This document shows, piece by piece, positions 9,001-17,626 of a stretch of DNA of 63,535 bases. Every line of letters begins with the position of its first letter. Position 1 is the first letter of the stretch. The stretch is from Polaromonas sp. (GTDB taxonomy: Bacteria; Pseudomonadota; Gammaproteobacteria; Burkholderiales; Burkholderiaceae_C). The stretch spans positions 1-63,535 of the forward strand of contig NZ_JAUYEY010000074.1 in the NCBI RefSeq assembly GCF_030689685.1, given 5' to 3'. The translations under genes were made by a program, and so were the position numbers. A model generated the notes under the pieces. That model ran no database searches. It saw only the letters and a program-made list of their open reading frames with translations, and had not been told where the DNA came from.

Positions 9001-9753
9001 CTAGAAAAAGCCGTCTACCGGCAAATACCCAACGATGCGTGCATCGGGGGACGCAAGCAGGGCGACGCCGCTTGCATGGCGCGACATCATGGGCAGGAAG
9101 CGCATGTTTTCTGGCGCCACGCCGTGACGCGCGGCCGCAGCCCGGACGGGATCAGCCTGCTCAGGAAATTTTTCAAGCAACAATTTCACAGGGCGTGCCT
9201 TGTTGAAAACCACCTCAGCATAGGAGGCGTAACTCACCCAGCGCTCGGGCTGCATGGCGATATCAAGCCCTTGCATGCCCAAATCGAGGCCGCGCAACAT
9301 CTCTTGCTGATTCGCGGGTTTTCGAGCGGCAAGCAAGGTCGGACCGGTCCATGGCAGTTGGCGATACTCCGGAAGCGCCTGGCCCAACTGCGAAGGCTCT
9401 ATATCGGCGGCGGTCACCACCTGGAGCCGGTCTACTTCAAACACCAGATGCGCCGGACGCGCGATCGCGATGGTGTACATGCCATAGCCAAAAGCCAGCA
9501 GTTGCACCAGGACAATCAAGGCGATATCACGCCGCAGCTCAGCGCGGGGTTTGGCGGGATTGGCCACCAATGCCGTTAAAACCGGGCCCAACACAAGGTC
9601 AATGCCCACCAGCATGGCGAACAAAGCCAGGCCTCCGGCAAACGTGGCGTACGGCGATGGATACCAAACCAGAAAAACCAGCAGGCTGGCCAGCAGCGCA
9701 ATGCCGGCGCTGATGAGAAAGTGCAGTCCTGAAGCGCGAACGCGAAGACTCAT
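9001..9753 (-). CDS. TfpX/TfpZ family type IV pilin accessory protein
   Basis: The 250-residue protein has three or four N-terminal membrane spans (LHFLISAGIALLASLLVFLVW, ATFAGGLALFAMLVGIDLVLGPV, DIALIVLVQLLAFGYGMYTI) and then a periplasmic domain of about 130 residues. The phrases GIDLVLGPVLTALV and 'IARPAHLVFEVDR' are characteristic of TfpX/TfpZ proteins, which are encoded next to some type IV pilins and aid their assembly or surface presentation. Here it lies between the pilin and the PglL-like ligase, which fits. Confidence 0.8.
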   Translation of the reverse strand: MSLRVRASGLHFLISAGIALLASLLVFLVWYPSPYATFAGGLALFAMLVGIDLVLGPVLTALVANPAKPRAELRRDIALIVLVQLLAFGYGMYTIAIARPAHLVFEVDRLQVVTAADIEPSQLGQALPEYRQLPWTGPTLLAARKPANQQEMLRGLDLGMQGLDIAMQPERWVSYASYAEVVFNKARPVKLLLEKFPEQADPVRAAAARHGVAPENMRFLPMMSRHASGVALLASPDARIVGYLPVDGFF

Positions 9754-9831
9754 TCAGTCACCCCCACAAGAAAAGAAACAGGGCTTGAGTTTGCCATGCA
9801 TGTGTACAGACAACCAAAGGTTCCGAAAAGC

Positions 9832-9857
9832 AAAAAGGCCGCAGCAGCGGCCTTTTT
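9832..9857 (-). terminator. Rho-independent terminator after the pilin gene
   Basis: AAAAAGGCCGC-AGCA-GCGGCCTTTTT is a perfect 11-bp inverted repeat with a 4-base loop and T-runs on both sides, so it can end transcription in either direction. It lies about 30 bp beyond the pilin stop and would keep most pilin mRNA from reading into the tfpX-like gene. Confidence 0.9.
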
Positions 9858-9886
9858 GGAGGGCGTAAACCCTGATTACAAATGAT

Positions 9887-10450
9887 TTAGCGGCACTCAG
9901 CGGGCGCGAATTTGCCCAGCATGGTGGCACCGTTGGTGGCGCCGTTGACCGCAGTTTTACCTGCGGTGTAGCAAGTCCACACGAGTGCGCCAGTAGGTGG
10001 TGTACCGGAGGCCAGCACCGCTCCGTTCGCGGAAGGCCAAAGCTGAAGCAGATTGGTGGCTGCGGGCACCAGTGCCGCCTGATACGCAACCGCAATCAGC
10101 CCGGTGGCCGTTGTGCCAGTGATGGAGAGTACGTTTTTTGTCACGCCGGTTGCTGCGTCCACCGGAACCTGCATCGCACAAGTGCCAGCGGCAGCGCAAG
10201 TCGTTGGCACTGCGCCCGTACCCGTTGTCATACCAGCAAACAAGCCGCCCGCAGCATCAGCGGTAGCGTTGGACGCATTGTCGGCAACAACAACTTTCAT
10301 CGAACTACCCAACACGATACCTTCCGTGACTTTCGCCCGGATGGTGTAGTCCTGATAAGCAGGCAGAGCCACCGCAGCCAAAATACCAATGATCGCGACA
10401 ACGATCATCAACTCGATCAGGGTAAAACCCTTTTGCATGGAACGCTTCAT
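9887..10450 (-). CDS. Type IV major pilin (PilA-like prepilin)
   Basis: The 187-residue prepilin has a short leader MKRSMQKG cleaved before Phe, the conserved [20 protein letters not shown] helix with Glu at mature position 5, and the '[16 protein letters not shown]' continuation typical of type IVa pilins. The globular part is rich in Ala, Thr and Gly. Two Cys pairs are visible: one in the middle (TCAAAGTC) and C-terminal cysteines in VWTCYTAG and PAECR, the latter forming the D-loop disulfide. A good ribosome site (AAGGAG) precedes ATG 10450, and a sigma54-type promoter lies at 10488-10505. Confidence 0.95.
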   Translation of the reverse strand: MKRSMQKGFTLIELMIVVAIIGILAAVALPAYQDYTIRAKVTEGIVLGSSMKVVVADNASNATADAAGGLFAGMTTGTGAVPTTCAAAGTCAMQVPVDAATGVTKNVLSITGTTATGLIAVAYQAALVPAATNLLQLWPSANGAVLASGTPPTGALVWTCYTAGKTAVNGATNGATMLGKFAPAECR

Positions 10451-10487
10451 AAAAAACTCCTTGGTTGAAAAACTAGCTCGAACTTAG

Positions 10488-10505
10488 TGCAGATTTTGTG
10501 CCAAG
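10488..10505 (-). promoter_or_regulatory. Sigma54 (-24/-12) promoter of the pilin gene
   Basis: Read leftward, TTGGCACAAAATCTGCAC contains the -24 GG and -12 GC separated by exactly 10 bases, a match to TGGCAC-N5-TTGCA with one change. It sits about 40 bp ahead of the pilin ATG. Pilin genes in pseudomonads and many Burkholderiales are driven by sigma54 with PilR, so regulation by a PilRS pair elsewhere is expected. Confidence 0.8.
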
Positions 10506-10597
10506 CAATTTACCGGGGAAATTTCTCATTTCTAGGCTGCTGCTTGCCGAAAAAAAGGCGTTTTTGGTCAACTCGAGAAAATACGACGACAATTTTG

Positions 10598-13003
10598 TCA
10601 CTTGATGCACACCGACCGAACCATCTTCATATCCGTCAGCCCCATCAACACCTTCTCCATGCCGTCCATCTTGAGGGTACGCATTCCGCTGTTGACAGCC
10701 GCTGAAAAAAGCTCGGCGACCCGCGCCCGTTCCTGAATCAGCTTTTTCGCCGCATCGTCGGCAATCATCAACTCGTGCAGGCCAATGCGCCCTTTGTAGC
10801 CGGTCTTGTTGCATTTGTCGCAGCCTGCGGCGCGGTAAAGGGTGAGCCTGCCGTCCTGGCCATAACGCTCCATCCAGTCGTCCAGCAGTTCTTGCGCCGC
10901 GCCGCCGGAGTCGTCCTTCCAGGCCTCGGTGTTGCGCAGTTCTTCAGCGTATTCCTTGATGAAGTCCTTCAACTCCTGCGAATCCGGCTGGTAGGCCTGC
11001 TTGCAATCACACAATTTTTTAGCCAGCCGTTGGGCCAGAATACCCAGCAGCGCATCGGCAAAATTGAAAGGGTCCATGCCCATGTCCAGCAGCCGGGTGA
11101 TGGACTCCGGAGCCGAGTTGGTGTGCAGGGTTGAAAACACCATGTGCCCGGTCAAGGACGCCTCCACACCCATCGAAACGGTTTCCTTGTCGCGTGACTC
11201 GCCGACCATGATGATGTCCGGGTCGGCACGCAGGAAAGCGCGCATGACGAGTGCAAAGTCGATGCCGGCTTTTTTGTTGATCTGGACCTGGCGCAAGCCC
11301 TTTTGCGTGATTTCAACCGGGTCTTCGGCGGTCCAGATTTTGGTGTCCGGCGTGTTCAAGAATTTCAGGATCGAATGCAGCGTCGTCGTTTTGCCGGAGC
11401 CAGTCGGGCCGCAGACGTAGAACAGGCCATAGGGTTTGGACACAGTTTTCTCGAGGCGCTCTTTGTTGTGCGCGGTCAGCCCGAGTTTTTCCAGGGGAAT
11501 GGGCTCACCCGCCGCCAGAATACGCATGACCACGTCTTCCACGCCGCCGGCCGAGGGGACGGTGGCTACGCGCAACTCAATATCGAGTGGCCCGTATTTC
11601 TTGAACTTGATCTTGCCGTCTTGCGGTTTGCGCTTTTCGGAGATGTCCAAATCACACATGATTTTGAGGCGTGTCACCATGGCCTGGCGAAACTGCGCCG
11701 GCACTTCGATGTAGGGCTGCAGGGTCCCATCAATGCGAAAACGAATTCCCGTCTTGGCCTTGCCGGGCATGGGCTCGATGTGAATGTCAGACACTTTTTG
11801 TTTATAGGCGTCAACGATGACCTTGTTGACGAACTTGACCAGTTCGTTGTCAGCCGCCGCCGACTCAAGGGCCGAGTCATCCGAGGCATCATTGTCCAGT
11901 GGCGAGTCCATGTCAGCAAGTAGCTGATCGATGGAACCCCCTTCGTTTCCTGCGCCAAAAAGCTGGCTCAGCGTTTCGTCAAATTCAATTTGCGTCGTCA
12001 CGCAATAAGCGAATTTGCTGATTTTCGGAAACACCTGAGGAACCACCCGTGCGCCGCGCACGGCCTCGGGATCAACACACATGATGACCAGGTCCTCGGG
12101 GGTTTCTTCCAGGGGCATCCAGCTTTGCTGCTCGACAAAATGCCGCTTGAGCAAGCCATGCAGCGTCTCCGAACGAATCCGCCCGGCGTTGAACGCTTCA
12201 TAAGGCACGCCAAAGAATTTAGCCAATGAGGCGCCTATTTGTACCGGCCGGATCCGGTAGTCCGCCATCAACAGATGCTCCACCGACTGCACTTCTTCGC
12301 GCGCTTTTTGCACACACTGCAACAATTCATTCTGCGACAACACGCCATCGGCCACCAGCCCATCGTATTTCGTCGCCCTGCGTCGCTGGCCTTCCTCGAC
12401 CTTCTGCATACGCTGACGTATGGCGATGCCCAGTGTCTTGCACAACTGCTGTGCGCCGTCCTCTTCCAGTCTGGCAAAGGGCTGGTCGCTGCGGTTGTTG
12501 ATGACCTGCAAAACGCCATACAGCGTATTGCCGTCCATCACTGGCGCGACCAGCATTTGCTTCGTCCGATAGCCGGAGCGTTTGTCAACCTCCTGCAAAA
12601 AACTTAAGGCGGGGTGAATCTTCTTGAGCGCCTCATCGTCATAGACATCGGCAATATTGACTATGGCCTTGGACAGCGCCACGTAACCCGCAATGCTTTG
12701 TGCGCTGATGGGCAGCTTGAGGTCACGGCTGGTATTGAGGCCCGTCTTGACCTTGGAAACAATCGACGTGCGGTCTTCGTTGACGGCGTACAGGGTCAAC
12801 CGGTCTGCGTTGAAGAGCTTGCAGATGTCCTGGCTGGCGTCCAGCATGATCTGGTCGATGTTTTCGGTCTCGTGAATGCGGTTGGTCACTAGCTGCAACT
12901 GGCGAAAATACAGCGCCTCAAAAGTCACCCCCCGCTCTTGCGGGGGAAGCATCTGCGAGTCGAAAAATTCGTCTTCGTGGTCTCGTTGTACGACGGCGTT
13001 CAT
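10598..13003 (-). CDS. GspE/PilB-type secretion ATPase with an N-terminal GAF domain
   Basis: The 801-residue protein combines a GAF domain (about 30-210), a GspE/PilB N-terminal domain (about 215-350) and a hexameric secretion ATPase (about 380-780). The ATPase has Walker A GPTGSGKTTT (about 528-537), the Asp box TAEDPVEI, Walker B DPDIIMVGE and the His box, plus a four-Cys metal site (CDCKQ ... CDKCNKTGYKGRIGL). The GAF end reads NRSDQPFARLEED, close to the NKFDE motif of cyclic-nucleotide-binding GAF domains (N-K/R ... F-x3-D/E-E). Its ATG overlaps the phosphodiesterase stop by 4 bp. It could drive pilus extension or a type II-like export machine. Confidence 0.88.
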   Translation of the reverse strand: MNAVVQRDHEDEFFDSQMLPPQERGVTFEALYFRQLQLVTNRIHETENIDQIMLDASQDICKLFNADRLTLYAVNEDRTSIVSKVKTGLNTSRDLKLPISAQSIAGYVALSKAIVNIADVYDDEALKKIHPALSFLQEVDKRSGYRTKQMLVAPVMDGNTLYGVLQVINNRSDQPFARLEEDGAQQLCKTLGIAIRQRMQKVEEGQRRRATKYDGLVADGVLSQNELLQCVQKAREEVQSVEHLLMADYRIRPVQIGASLAKFFGVPYEAFNAGRIRSETLHGLLKRHFVEQQSWMPLEETPEDLVIMCVDPEAVRGARVVPQVFPKISKFAYCVTTQIEFDETLSQLFGAGNEGGSIDQLLADMDSPLDNDASDDSALESAAADNELVKFVNKVIVDAYKQKVSDIHIEPMPGKAKTGIRFRIDGTLQPYIEVPAQFRQAMVTRLKIMCDLDISEKRKPQDGKIKFKKYGPLDIELRVATVPSAGGVEDVVMRILAAGEPIPLEKLGLTAHNKERLEKTVSKPYGLFYVCGPTGSGKTTTLHSILKFLNTPDTKIWTAEDPVEITQKGLRQVQINKKAGIDFALVMRAFLRADPDIIMVGESRDKETVSMGVEASLTGHMVFSTLHTNSAPESITRLLDMGMDPFNFADALLGILAQRLAKKLCDCKQAYQPDSQELKDFIKEYAEELRNTEAWKDDSGGAAQELLDDWMERYGQDGRLTLYRAAGCDKCNKTGYKGRIGLHELMIADDAAKKLIQERARVAELFSAAVNSGMRTLKMDGMEKVLMGLTDMKMVRSVCIK

Positions 13004-13791
13004 AGTTCGAACTCCTGACCCGCGCGCAACCAGCGTATGTCGTGGGTGACGTGGGGACCAAACGGCGCCGTCTGGTCAAAGCGCTGGATTTCGGCCATGA
13101 TCAAATCGGTTTCTGCCGGCTTGGTATGGGTGATGTAAATCGGATAATTTTTGCCTTTGTCGATGCAGTCGAGTTCGCTGGCAAGCGCATGGGGCGACAA
13201 ATGCAGGCTGCGCCTGGCCAAGTCGCGCTCCCGGTTGCTGAAGGCAGTTTCAATCACCAGCATGGCGACGTCGAGCTGGTTGATACGTTGCCAAAGCGCG
13301 GGGTTGCGTTCAGTGTCGCCGGTAAATACCCAGCAGCCTGCACCAGCAGCCACCGAATAGCCGACCGCCGGAACCGTATGAACCGCTGGCAGTACTTCCA
13401 CAAATTTTCCGGCGAGCAACAGTGTCTGTCCAATCGTCAGCGGGTGAAAGCTGATAAAGGGTGCCTCAGGCGTCGGTATTTTCGAGAAATCAGGCCAGAT
13501 GGTGTTGTTGAAAATATGCATCCTTAACGCATCTATCGTGCCCTGCAGCGCATGAACCTGTATCGGGCTTGTCCGCTGCGCAGCAATCGCATCGACCATC
13601 AGCGGCAGGGCTGCGACGTGATCGAGGTGGGAATGTGTGAGCAAAACGTGATCAATGGCGGACATCTCATCCAGCGTGAGATCACCAACCCCCGTCCCGG
13701 CATCGACCAGCACGTCATGATCGATCAGGAAAGACGTGGTTCGGCAGTCTTTGGCGATAGCCCCCGAGCAACCCAGTACACGTACTTTCAT
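13000..13791 (-). CDS. Class II 3',5'-cyclic-nucleotide phosphodiesterase (metallo-beta-lactamase fold)
   Basis: A 263-residue cytosolic hydrolase that should turn cAMP or cGMP into the 5'-monophosphate. It starts MKVRVLGCSGAIAKDCRTTSFLID, carries the metal-binding THSHLDHVAALP motif at about residue 52-63, a later FTGDTER, and a final ITHTKPAE, all expected of the MBL-type class II phosphodiesterases. It sits 34 bp after the adenylate cyclase gene and overlaps the ATPase gene by 4 bp, so synthesis, breakdown and a possible receptor are encoded in succession. Confidence 0.87.
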   Translation of the reverse strand: MKVRVLGCSGAIAKDCRTTSFLIDHDVLVDAGTGVGDLTLDEMSAIDHVLLTHSHLDHVAALPLMVDAIAAQRTSPIQVHALQGTIDALRMHIFNNTIWPDFSKIPTPEAPFISFHPLTIGQTLLLAGKFVEVLPAVHTVPAVGYSVAAGAGCWVFTGDTERNPALWQRINQLDVAMLVIETAFSNRERDLARRSLHLSPHALASELDCIDKGKNYPIYITHTKPAETDLIMAEIQRFDQTAPFGPHVTHDIRWLRAGQEFEL

Positions 13792-13825
13792 GGCTTTTTA
13801 CGCTTGATGCGCCGACAGGCTGCGC

Positions 13826-16129
13826 TTATTTGGTATCGAAGTTGGTTGCGCCGTCCCATCCGGGATCAAATGGCAACAACCTCATGGAGGTTACACGCTC
13901 CGCGTACAGCCGGTAAAGGTACTTTGGCGCACTCATGCGCTGTAAGTTGAGCAAATGCACATCGCAAGCGTCCCAGGCCTGATCGCGGTAGGCCTTGAGA
14001 GCCAAGGCCCACTCCTTCAACTCGGCACCTGTTCGCGCATCTAGCAGGCCCAAAGGCGCCAGAGGGGAAAAAATGGCCGCCGACTGGTCTTTGCCCTTGA
14101 CCCGCACCCTGTCCAGCTCTTGCCATGCAAAATCTGTAGCGAGCTTGCGGGTCGAATCACTGACCACAGTATCGACACCATAGGTTTTGGACAGCCCCTC
14201 CAGGCGAGAACCCAGATTGACAGAATCACCAATCACCGTGTAACTGCGACGTATGTGGGAGCCCATGTCGCCGACACACATGCTCCCGGTGTTCAGCCCG
14301 ATGCCTATGCCGATTTCCGGTAATCCTTGGGCACGGTGTTCTTCGTTGAGCTGGCGAATCGCATGTGCCATTTCGATGGAGGTTTTGACCGCCAGACCGG
14401 CATGCTCCGGCGTGTCCACGGGCGCGCCCCAGAACGCCATCACGCAGTCCCCCATGTATTTGTCGATGGTGCCGCGGTTATTGCGGATCAAGTCAGTCAG
14501 CCTGCTGAAAACGCTGTTGAGCAATGCCTGGAGCTGCGTAGGTTCCATGGTCTCTGACATTTTGGTGAAACCGCGCATGTCACAAAACATCACCGTCAGC
14601 TCCTTGGCTGACGCTTTCATGCTGTAGCTGTCGGGGTCTTTGACCATTTCGTCGACGAGTTCAGGCGGCACGTAGGTGCCAAATAAATTGGCCAATTCGC
14701 GTTTGGATCGGCTTTCGACAAAGTAGCCATAACTCATGTTCAACGCAAAGGCGGTCAGCGCCATCACCAACGCGGTGGCCAATGGCAACACCAGTCCATA
14801 TGCCGAGTACAGCCAGAAATTGAGGCCGACCAGCAGGGCGACCATGCCCACGCTGGTTGCGACGGCCTTGGGGGCAGACAGCATGGGCAGCGCAAATGCA
14901 AGCGTCAGCCCGGACAAAATCAGAACGAGTACGTCATACCCCAGCGCGTAATCCGGCTTGACGAACACCTTGCCATCGAGGAAGCCTGAAATCACGTTGG
15001 CATGGGTTTCCACGCCCGGATAGGTTTCCCCGACAGGCGTCACCCTCAAGTCGAGCAAACCCGGCGCGGTGGTGCCAATCAAAACAATTTTTTCCTTCAA
15101 CTGGCCCGCCGCTACCTTTTTAGCCAACACATCGGAAGCCGAGATATAACCGAAAGAACCGCCGCTGGCACCACCTGGCCCCCTAAAGGGCACCAAGGTG
15201 GCCACCCGGTCGTCGACAGGAATAGCCAGTGTCTTGTTGCCCTGCTTGAGCAGAATGCTCTCCAGGCCCTGGTAATGGCGGGTCGAAAATCTTTCCTGCG
15301 AAAACCCGGGCTCGACGCTTGGCAAACCAACCAGCACGCGAAACATCGCCAACGACAGCGATTCGTAATATTGGCCTTTGTATTCGGCCAGCAAAGGGAC
15401 GGAGCGAACAACGCCGTCCCCCTCGGTGATGGCGTTGAAAAAGCCCGCCATCGGCGCCGCTTTGGCAACCGCGTCGATATTGGCGCCGTAGCCATTCCAA
15501 CTGGTGACCTTGACAAGCCGGCCGTTCATCGCCTGGTGATCCATTACCGGGGGAGGCAATATACCGGTGACCCGCCCATCCCGGTCACTTGTGAAGTAAT
15601 AACCCAGAACAACCGGACGCTTGGTGATTGATTTTGCAAAGACAGCGTCGTAGTCCAGACTGTCTTGTATCTGGCCAAGCTTGTCGGCAAATGCCGGCTG
15701 ATCCTTCATTTCGTTTTGCGCTAGCTGCCTGAGCCGCTTCAAGCCGGAACTCTCATCGGCCTCCGCAAAAACCACGTCAAAACCCAGCATGGCCGCTTGC
15801 TGGCGGTCCAGCAATTCTTCCACCAGTTCAGCCAATTTGTTGCGTCCCCAGGGCCAGCGACCTACCTCTGCCAGGCTTTTTTCGTCAATGTCCACAATGA
15901 CGATGCGCTCGTCAACCGTCCTGGGCATGGTGGCGCGAAGCCGGGCATCGTAAAGAATGTCGTCGAGCCGCTGCAGAACGTCCAGCCGGAGCGCGCCACC
16001 TGCATGCAGCAATGCAAAAATCAGCGGGATCAGTGTGACGGCAATGCGACGCCAGTGCCGGAAAAGAAGTCGCATAGGGCCTCTCAGAGTGCGGCGCTTG
16101 AAGTCGGTTTTCCGGTCAACGCCAAACAA
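13826..16129 (-). CDS. CHASE2-domain class III adenylate cyclase
   Basis: A 767-residue membrane receptor. After one N-terminal span (about 13-38) comes a periplasmic CHASE2 sensor (about 40-395, with VDIDEKSLAEVGRWPWGR and IVLIGTTAPGL), then a bundle of about three spans (about 395-475) and a cytosolic class III cyclase (about 505-690). Catalytic residues are intact: metal Asp in FCDMRGFT and MGDCVMAFWG, the purine-selecting Lys in IDKYMGD and Asp in VIGDSVNLGSRLE (a Lys/Asp pair indicates ATP), and the transition-state Asn/Arg in the same motif. It lies 9 bp after the FHA gene. The CHASE2 ligand is unknown. Confidence 0.93.
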   Translation of the reverse strand: MFGVDRKTDFKRRTLRGPMRLLFRHWRRIAVTLIPLIFALLHAGGALRLDVLQRLDDILYDARLRATMPRTVDERIVIVDIDEKSLAEVGRWPWGRNKLAELVEELLDRQQAAMLGFDVVFAEADESSGLKRLRQLAQNEMKDQPAFADKLGQIQDSLDYDAVFAKSITKRPVVLGYYFTSDRDGRVTGILPPPVMDHQAMNGRLVKVTSWNGYGANIDAVAKAAPMAGFFNAITEGDGVVRSVPLLAEYKGQYYESLSLAMFRVLVGLPSVEPGFSQERFSTRHYQGLESILLKQGNKTLAIPVDDRVATLVPFRGPGGASGGSFGYISASDVLAKKVAAGQLKEKIVLIGTTAPGLLDLRVTPVGETYPGVETHANVISGFLDGKVFVKPDYALGYDVLVLILSGLTLAFALPMLSAPKAVATSVGMVALLVGLNFWLYSAYGLVLPLATALVMALTAFALNMSYGYFVESRSKRELANLFGTYVPPELVDEMVKDPDSYSMKASAKELTVMFCDMRGFTKMSETMEPTQLQALLNSVFSRLTDLIRNNRGTIDKYMGDCVMAFWGAPVDTPEHAGLAVKTSIEMAHAIRQLNEEHRAQGLPEIGIGIGLNTGSMCVGDMGSHIRRSYTVIGDSVNLGSRLEGLSKTYGVDTVVSDSTRKLATDFAWQELDRVRVKGKDQSAAIFSPLAPLGLLDARTGAELKEWALALKAYRDQAWDACDVHLLNLQRMSAPKYLYRLYAERVTSMRLLPFDPGWDGATNFDTK

Positions 16130-16138
16130 CCGTTTGGA

Positions 16139-16792
16139 TCAATGCTGTACAAACTGCATTTGTGTGCCCGCTAGCTCCAGGAGATCGCCATTTTTAAGCG
16201 GGACAGGCTCCGCGCCAATGGACGTACCATTAAGAGTAGGCCGGTTGTCGCCTTCCACATGCGCGACAACAAAACCATGCGGCCTTCTGGTAATAGCAGC
16301 AACCGCCACACCAGGTTTGCCAATGGTGGTGACTACCTTGACCAGCGCAACCTCCCGGCCAGCCGCAGCGCCAGACATCACCTTGATGGCCGCATTGCCA
16401 GTGCCACCTTCCACAGGAGAGGGTGCAACCACGCTTGCTGCCGGGGCGGTCAAGCCCGCCGAACCCGCCTTGATGATCATCGTTTTCTCGAAGCTGGCGC
16501 TTGCGGCTTCGTTCACATATTTGATCTTGTACTTGCCGATCTCGACGGTGTCACCATTGCTCAATTGCTGCTTTTTAAGGGCTTTGCCGTTGAGATAGGT
16601 GCCATTGGTGCTGTTCAAATCTTCGACGAATACTTCATTGCCCGACATTTGTAGAACCGCATGCTCGCCACTGACGGCCAAGTTGTCGATGACGATGTCG
16701 TTGTAAGGCCGCCGACCCAGGGACGTACGGTCCTTGGTCAGTTGCACCTCCTTGATGACGACACCGTCAATTGAGACGATCATTTTCGGCAT
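16139..16792 (-). CDS. FHA-domain protein (one canonical, one degenerate FHA)
   Basis: This 217-residue cytosolic protein has a canonical FHA domain over residues about 5-90 with the phosphothreonine-binding set GRRPYNDIVID, SGEHAVLQ and STNGTYLNG. A second, shorter FHA-like region (about 125-215) keeps LNGTSIGAEPVPLKNGD but lacks the usual GR and SxxH, so it probably does not bind phosphothreonine. Between the kinase/phosphatase pair and the cyclase it is the obvious adaptor that reads kinase output. Confidence 0.88.
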   Translation of the reverse strand: MPKMIVSIDGVVIKEVQLTKDRTSLGRRPYNDIVIDNLAVSGEHAVLQMSGNEVFVEDLNSTNGTYLNGKALKKQQLSNGDTVEIGKYKIKYVNEAASASFEKTMIIKAGSAGLTAPAASVVAPSPVEGGTGNAAIKVMSGAAAGREVALVKVVTTIGKPGVAVAAITRRPHGFVVAHVEGDNRPTLNGTSIGAEPVPLKNGDLLELAGTQMQFVQH

Positions 16793-16830
16793 GGCCGACT
16801 CCTGTCATTTTTTAATTTGGCTCTCAATGG

Positions 16831-17616
16831 CTATTTCCCCAACATTCTTGATAGTAGTCCGCGTTTAACCGAGGCTTCCTTGGCTTGTGCCAGCAATACT
16901 GAAATATTATCCCGCCCCCCCCCGTTATTGGCCGCAATAACAAGTTGCTTGGCGATCTGATCGAGCGACTTCGATCCCAATAGAATAGCCGCAATCGCTT
17001 CGTCGTTGATCATGTCGGACAGGCCATCGGAGCACATCAGGTAGATATCACCCAACTCCACGCGGTGTTCGTTGACTTCCAGCAACACCGCATCCTCGAC
17101 CCCCAAAGCCCGCGTGACCAGGTTTTTGTTCACCGAAGTGAGCGCTTGTTCCGGTGTGATCAACCCCGCATCAATCTGTTCCTGCAGCAGCGAGTGGTCC
17201 TTGGATATCTGCTGAAATTGAGTCCCCCGCAAACGGTAACAGCGCGAGTCACCGATATGGCCCAGCATCAGGCGCATGCCCTGGAACACACCGACAACCA
17301 GTGTGGTGCCCATGCCGGAATATTGGGGGTTGGAGTTGGCCGCGTTGAAAATGGAATGGTTGGCATTTTCAACGCAAATTTCCATGGCGCGCCGCACCTC
17401 CTTGGCGTTGGCGTTTTTGCCCGCCTGGGACAACCATCGTCCCAACTCCGACTTGATGAAAGCGGTGGCCATACCGCTGGCTATTTCTCCTGCGTTGTAG
17501 CCACCCATGCCGTCGGCCAGAATGCACAGGTTGGTAGCGGCATCAAAAGTTACCGCATCTTCGTTGTTGTCCCGAGTTAAACCCGGGTCAGTCTGGGTAC
17601 AAATCTCGTAAATCAT
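16831..17616 (-). CDS. PP2C-type Ser/Thr protein phosphatase
   Basis: The 261-residue protein is a compact bacterial PP2C (Stp/PstP type). Metal-binding motifs are in order: TRDNNEDA (about 14-21), ADGMGGYNAGEIAS (about 35), HIGDSRCYRLR (about 120), DHSL, CSDGLSDMI (about 194) and GRDNISVLL near the end. It would remove phosphate from proteins modified by a partner Ser/Thr kinase. Its start is 38 bp after the FHA stop and its stop 10 bp from the kinase gene, so the set is co-transcribed. The neighbouring kinase itself appears damaged. Confidence 0.93.
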   Translation of the reverse strand: MIYEICTQTDPGLTRDNNEDAVTFDAATNLCILADGMGGYNAGEIASGMATAFIKSELGRWLSQAGKNANAKEVRRAMEICVENANHSIFNAANSNPQYSGMGTTLVVGVFQGMRLMLGHIGDSRCYRLRGTQFQQISKDHSLLQEQIDAGLITPEQALTSVNKNLVTRALGVEDAVLLEVNEHRVELGDIYLMCSDGLSDMINDEAIAAILLGSKSLDQIAKQLVIAANNGGGRDNISVLLAQAKEASVKRGLLSRMLGK

Positions 17617-17626
17617 TGTTTTTTTG

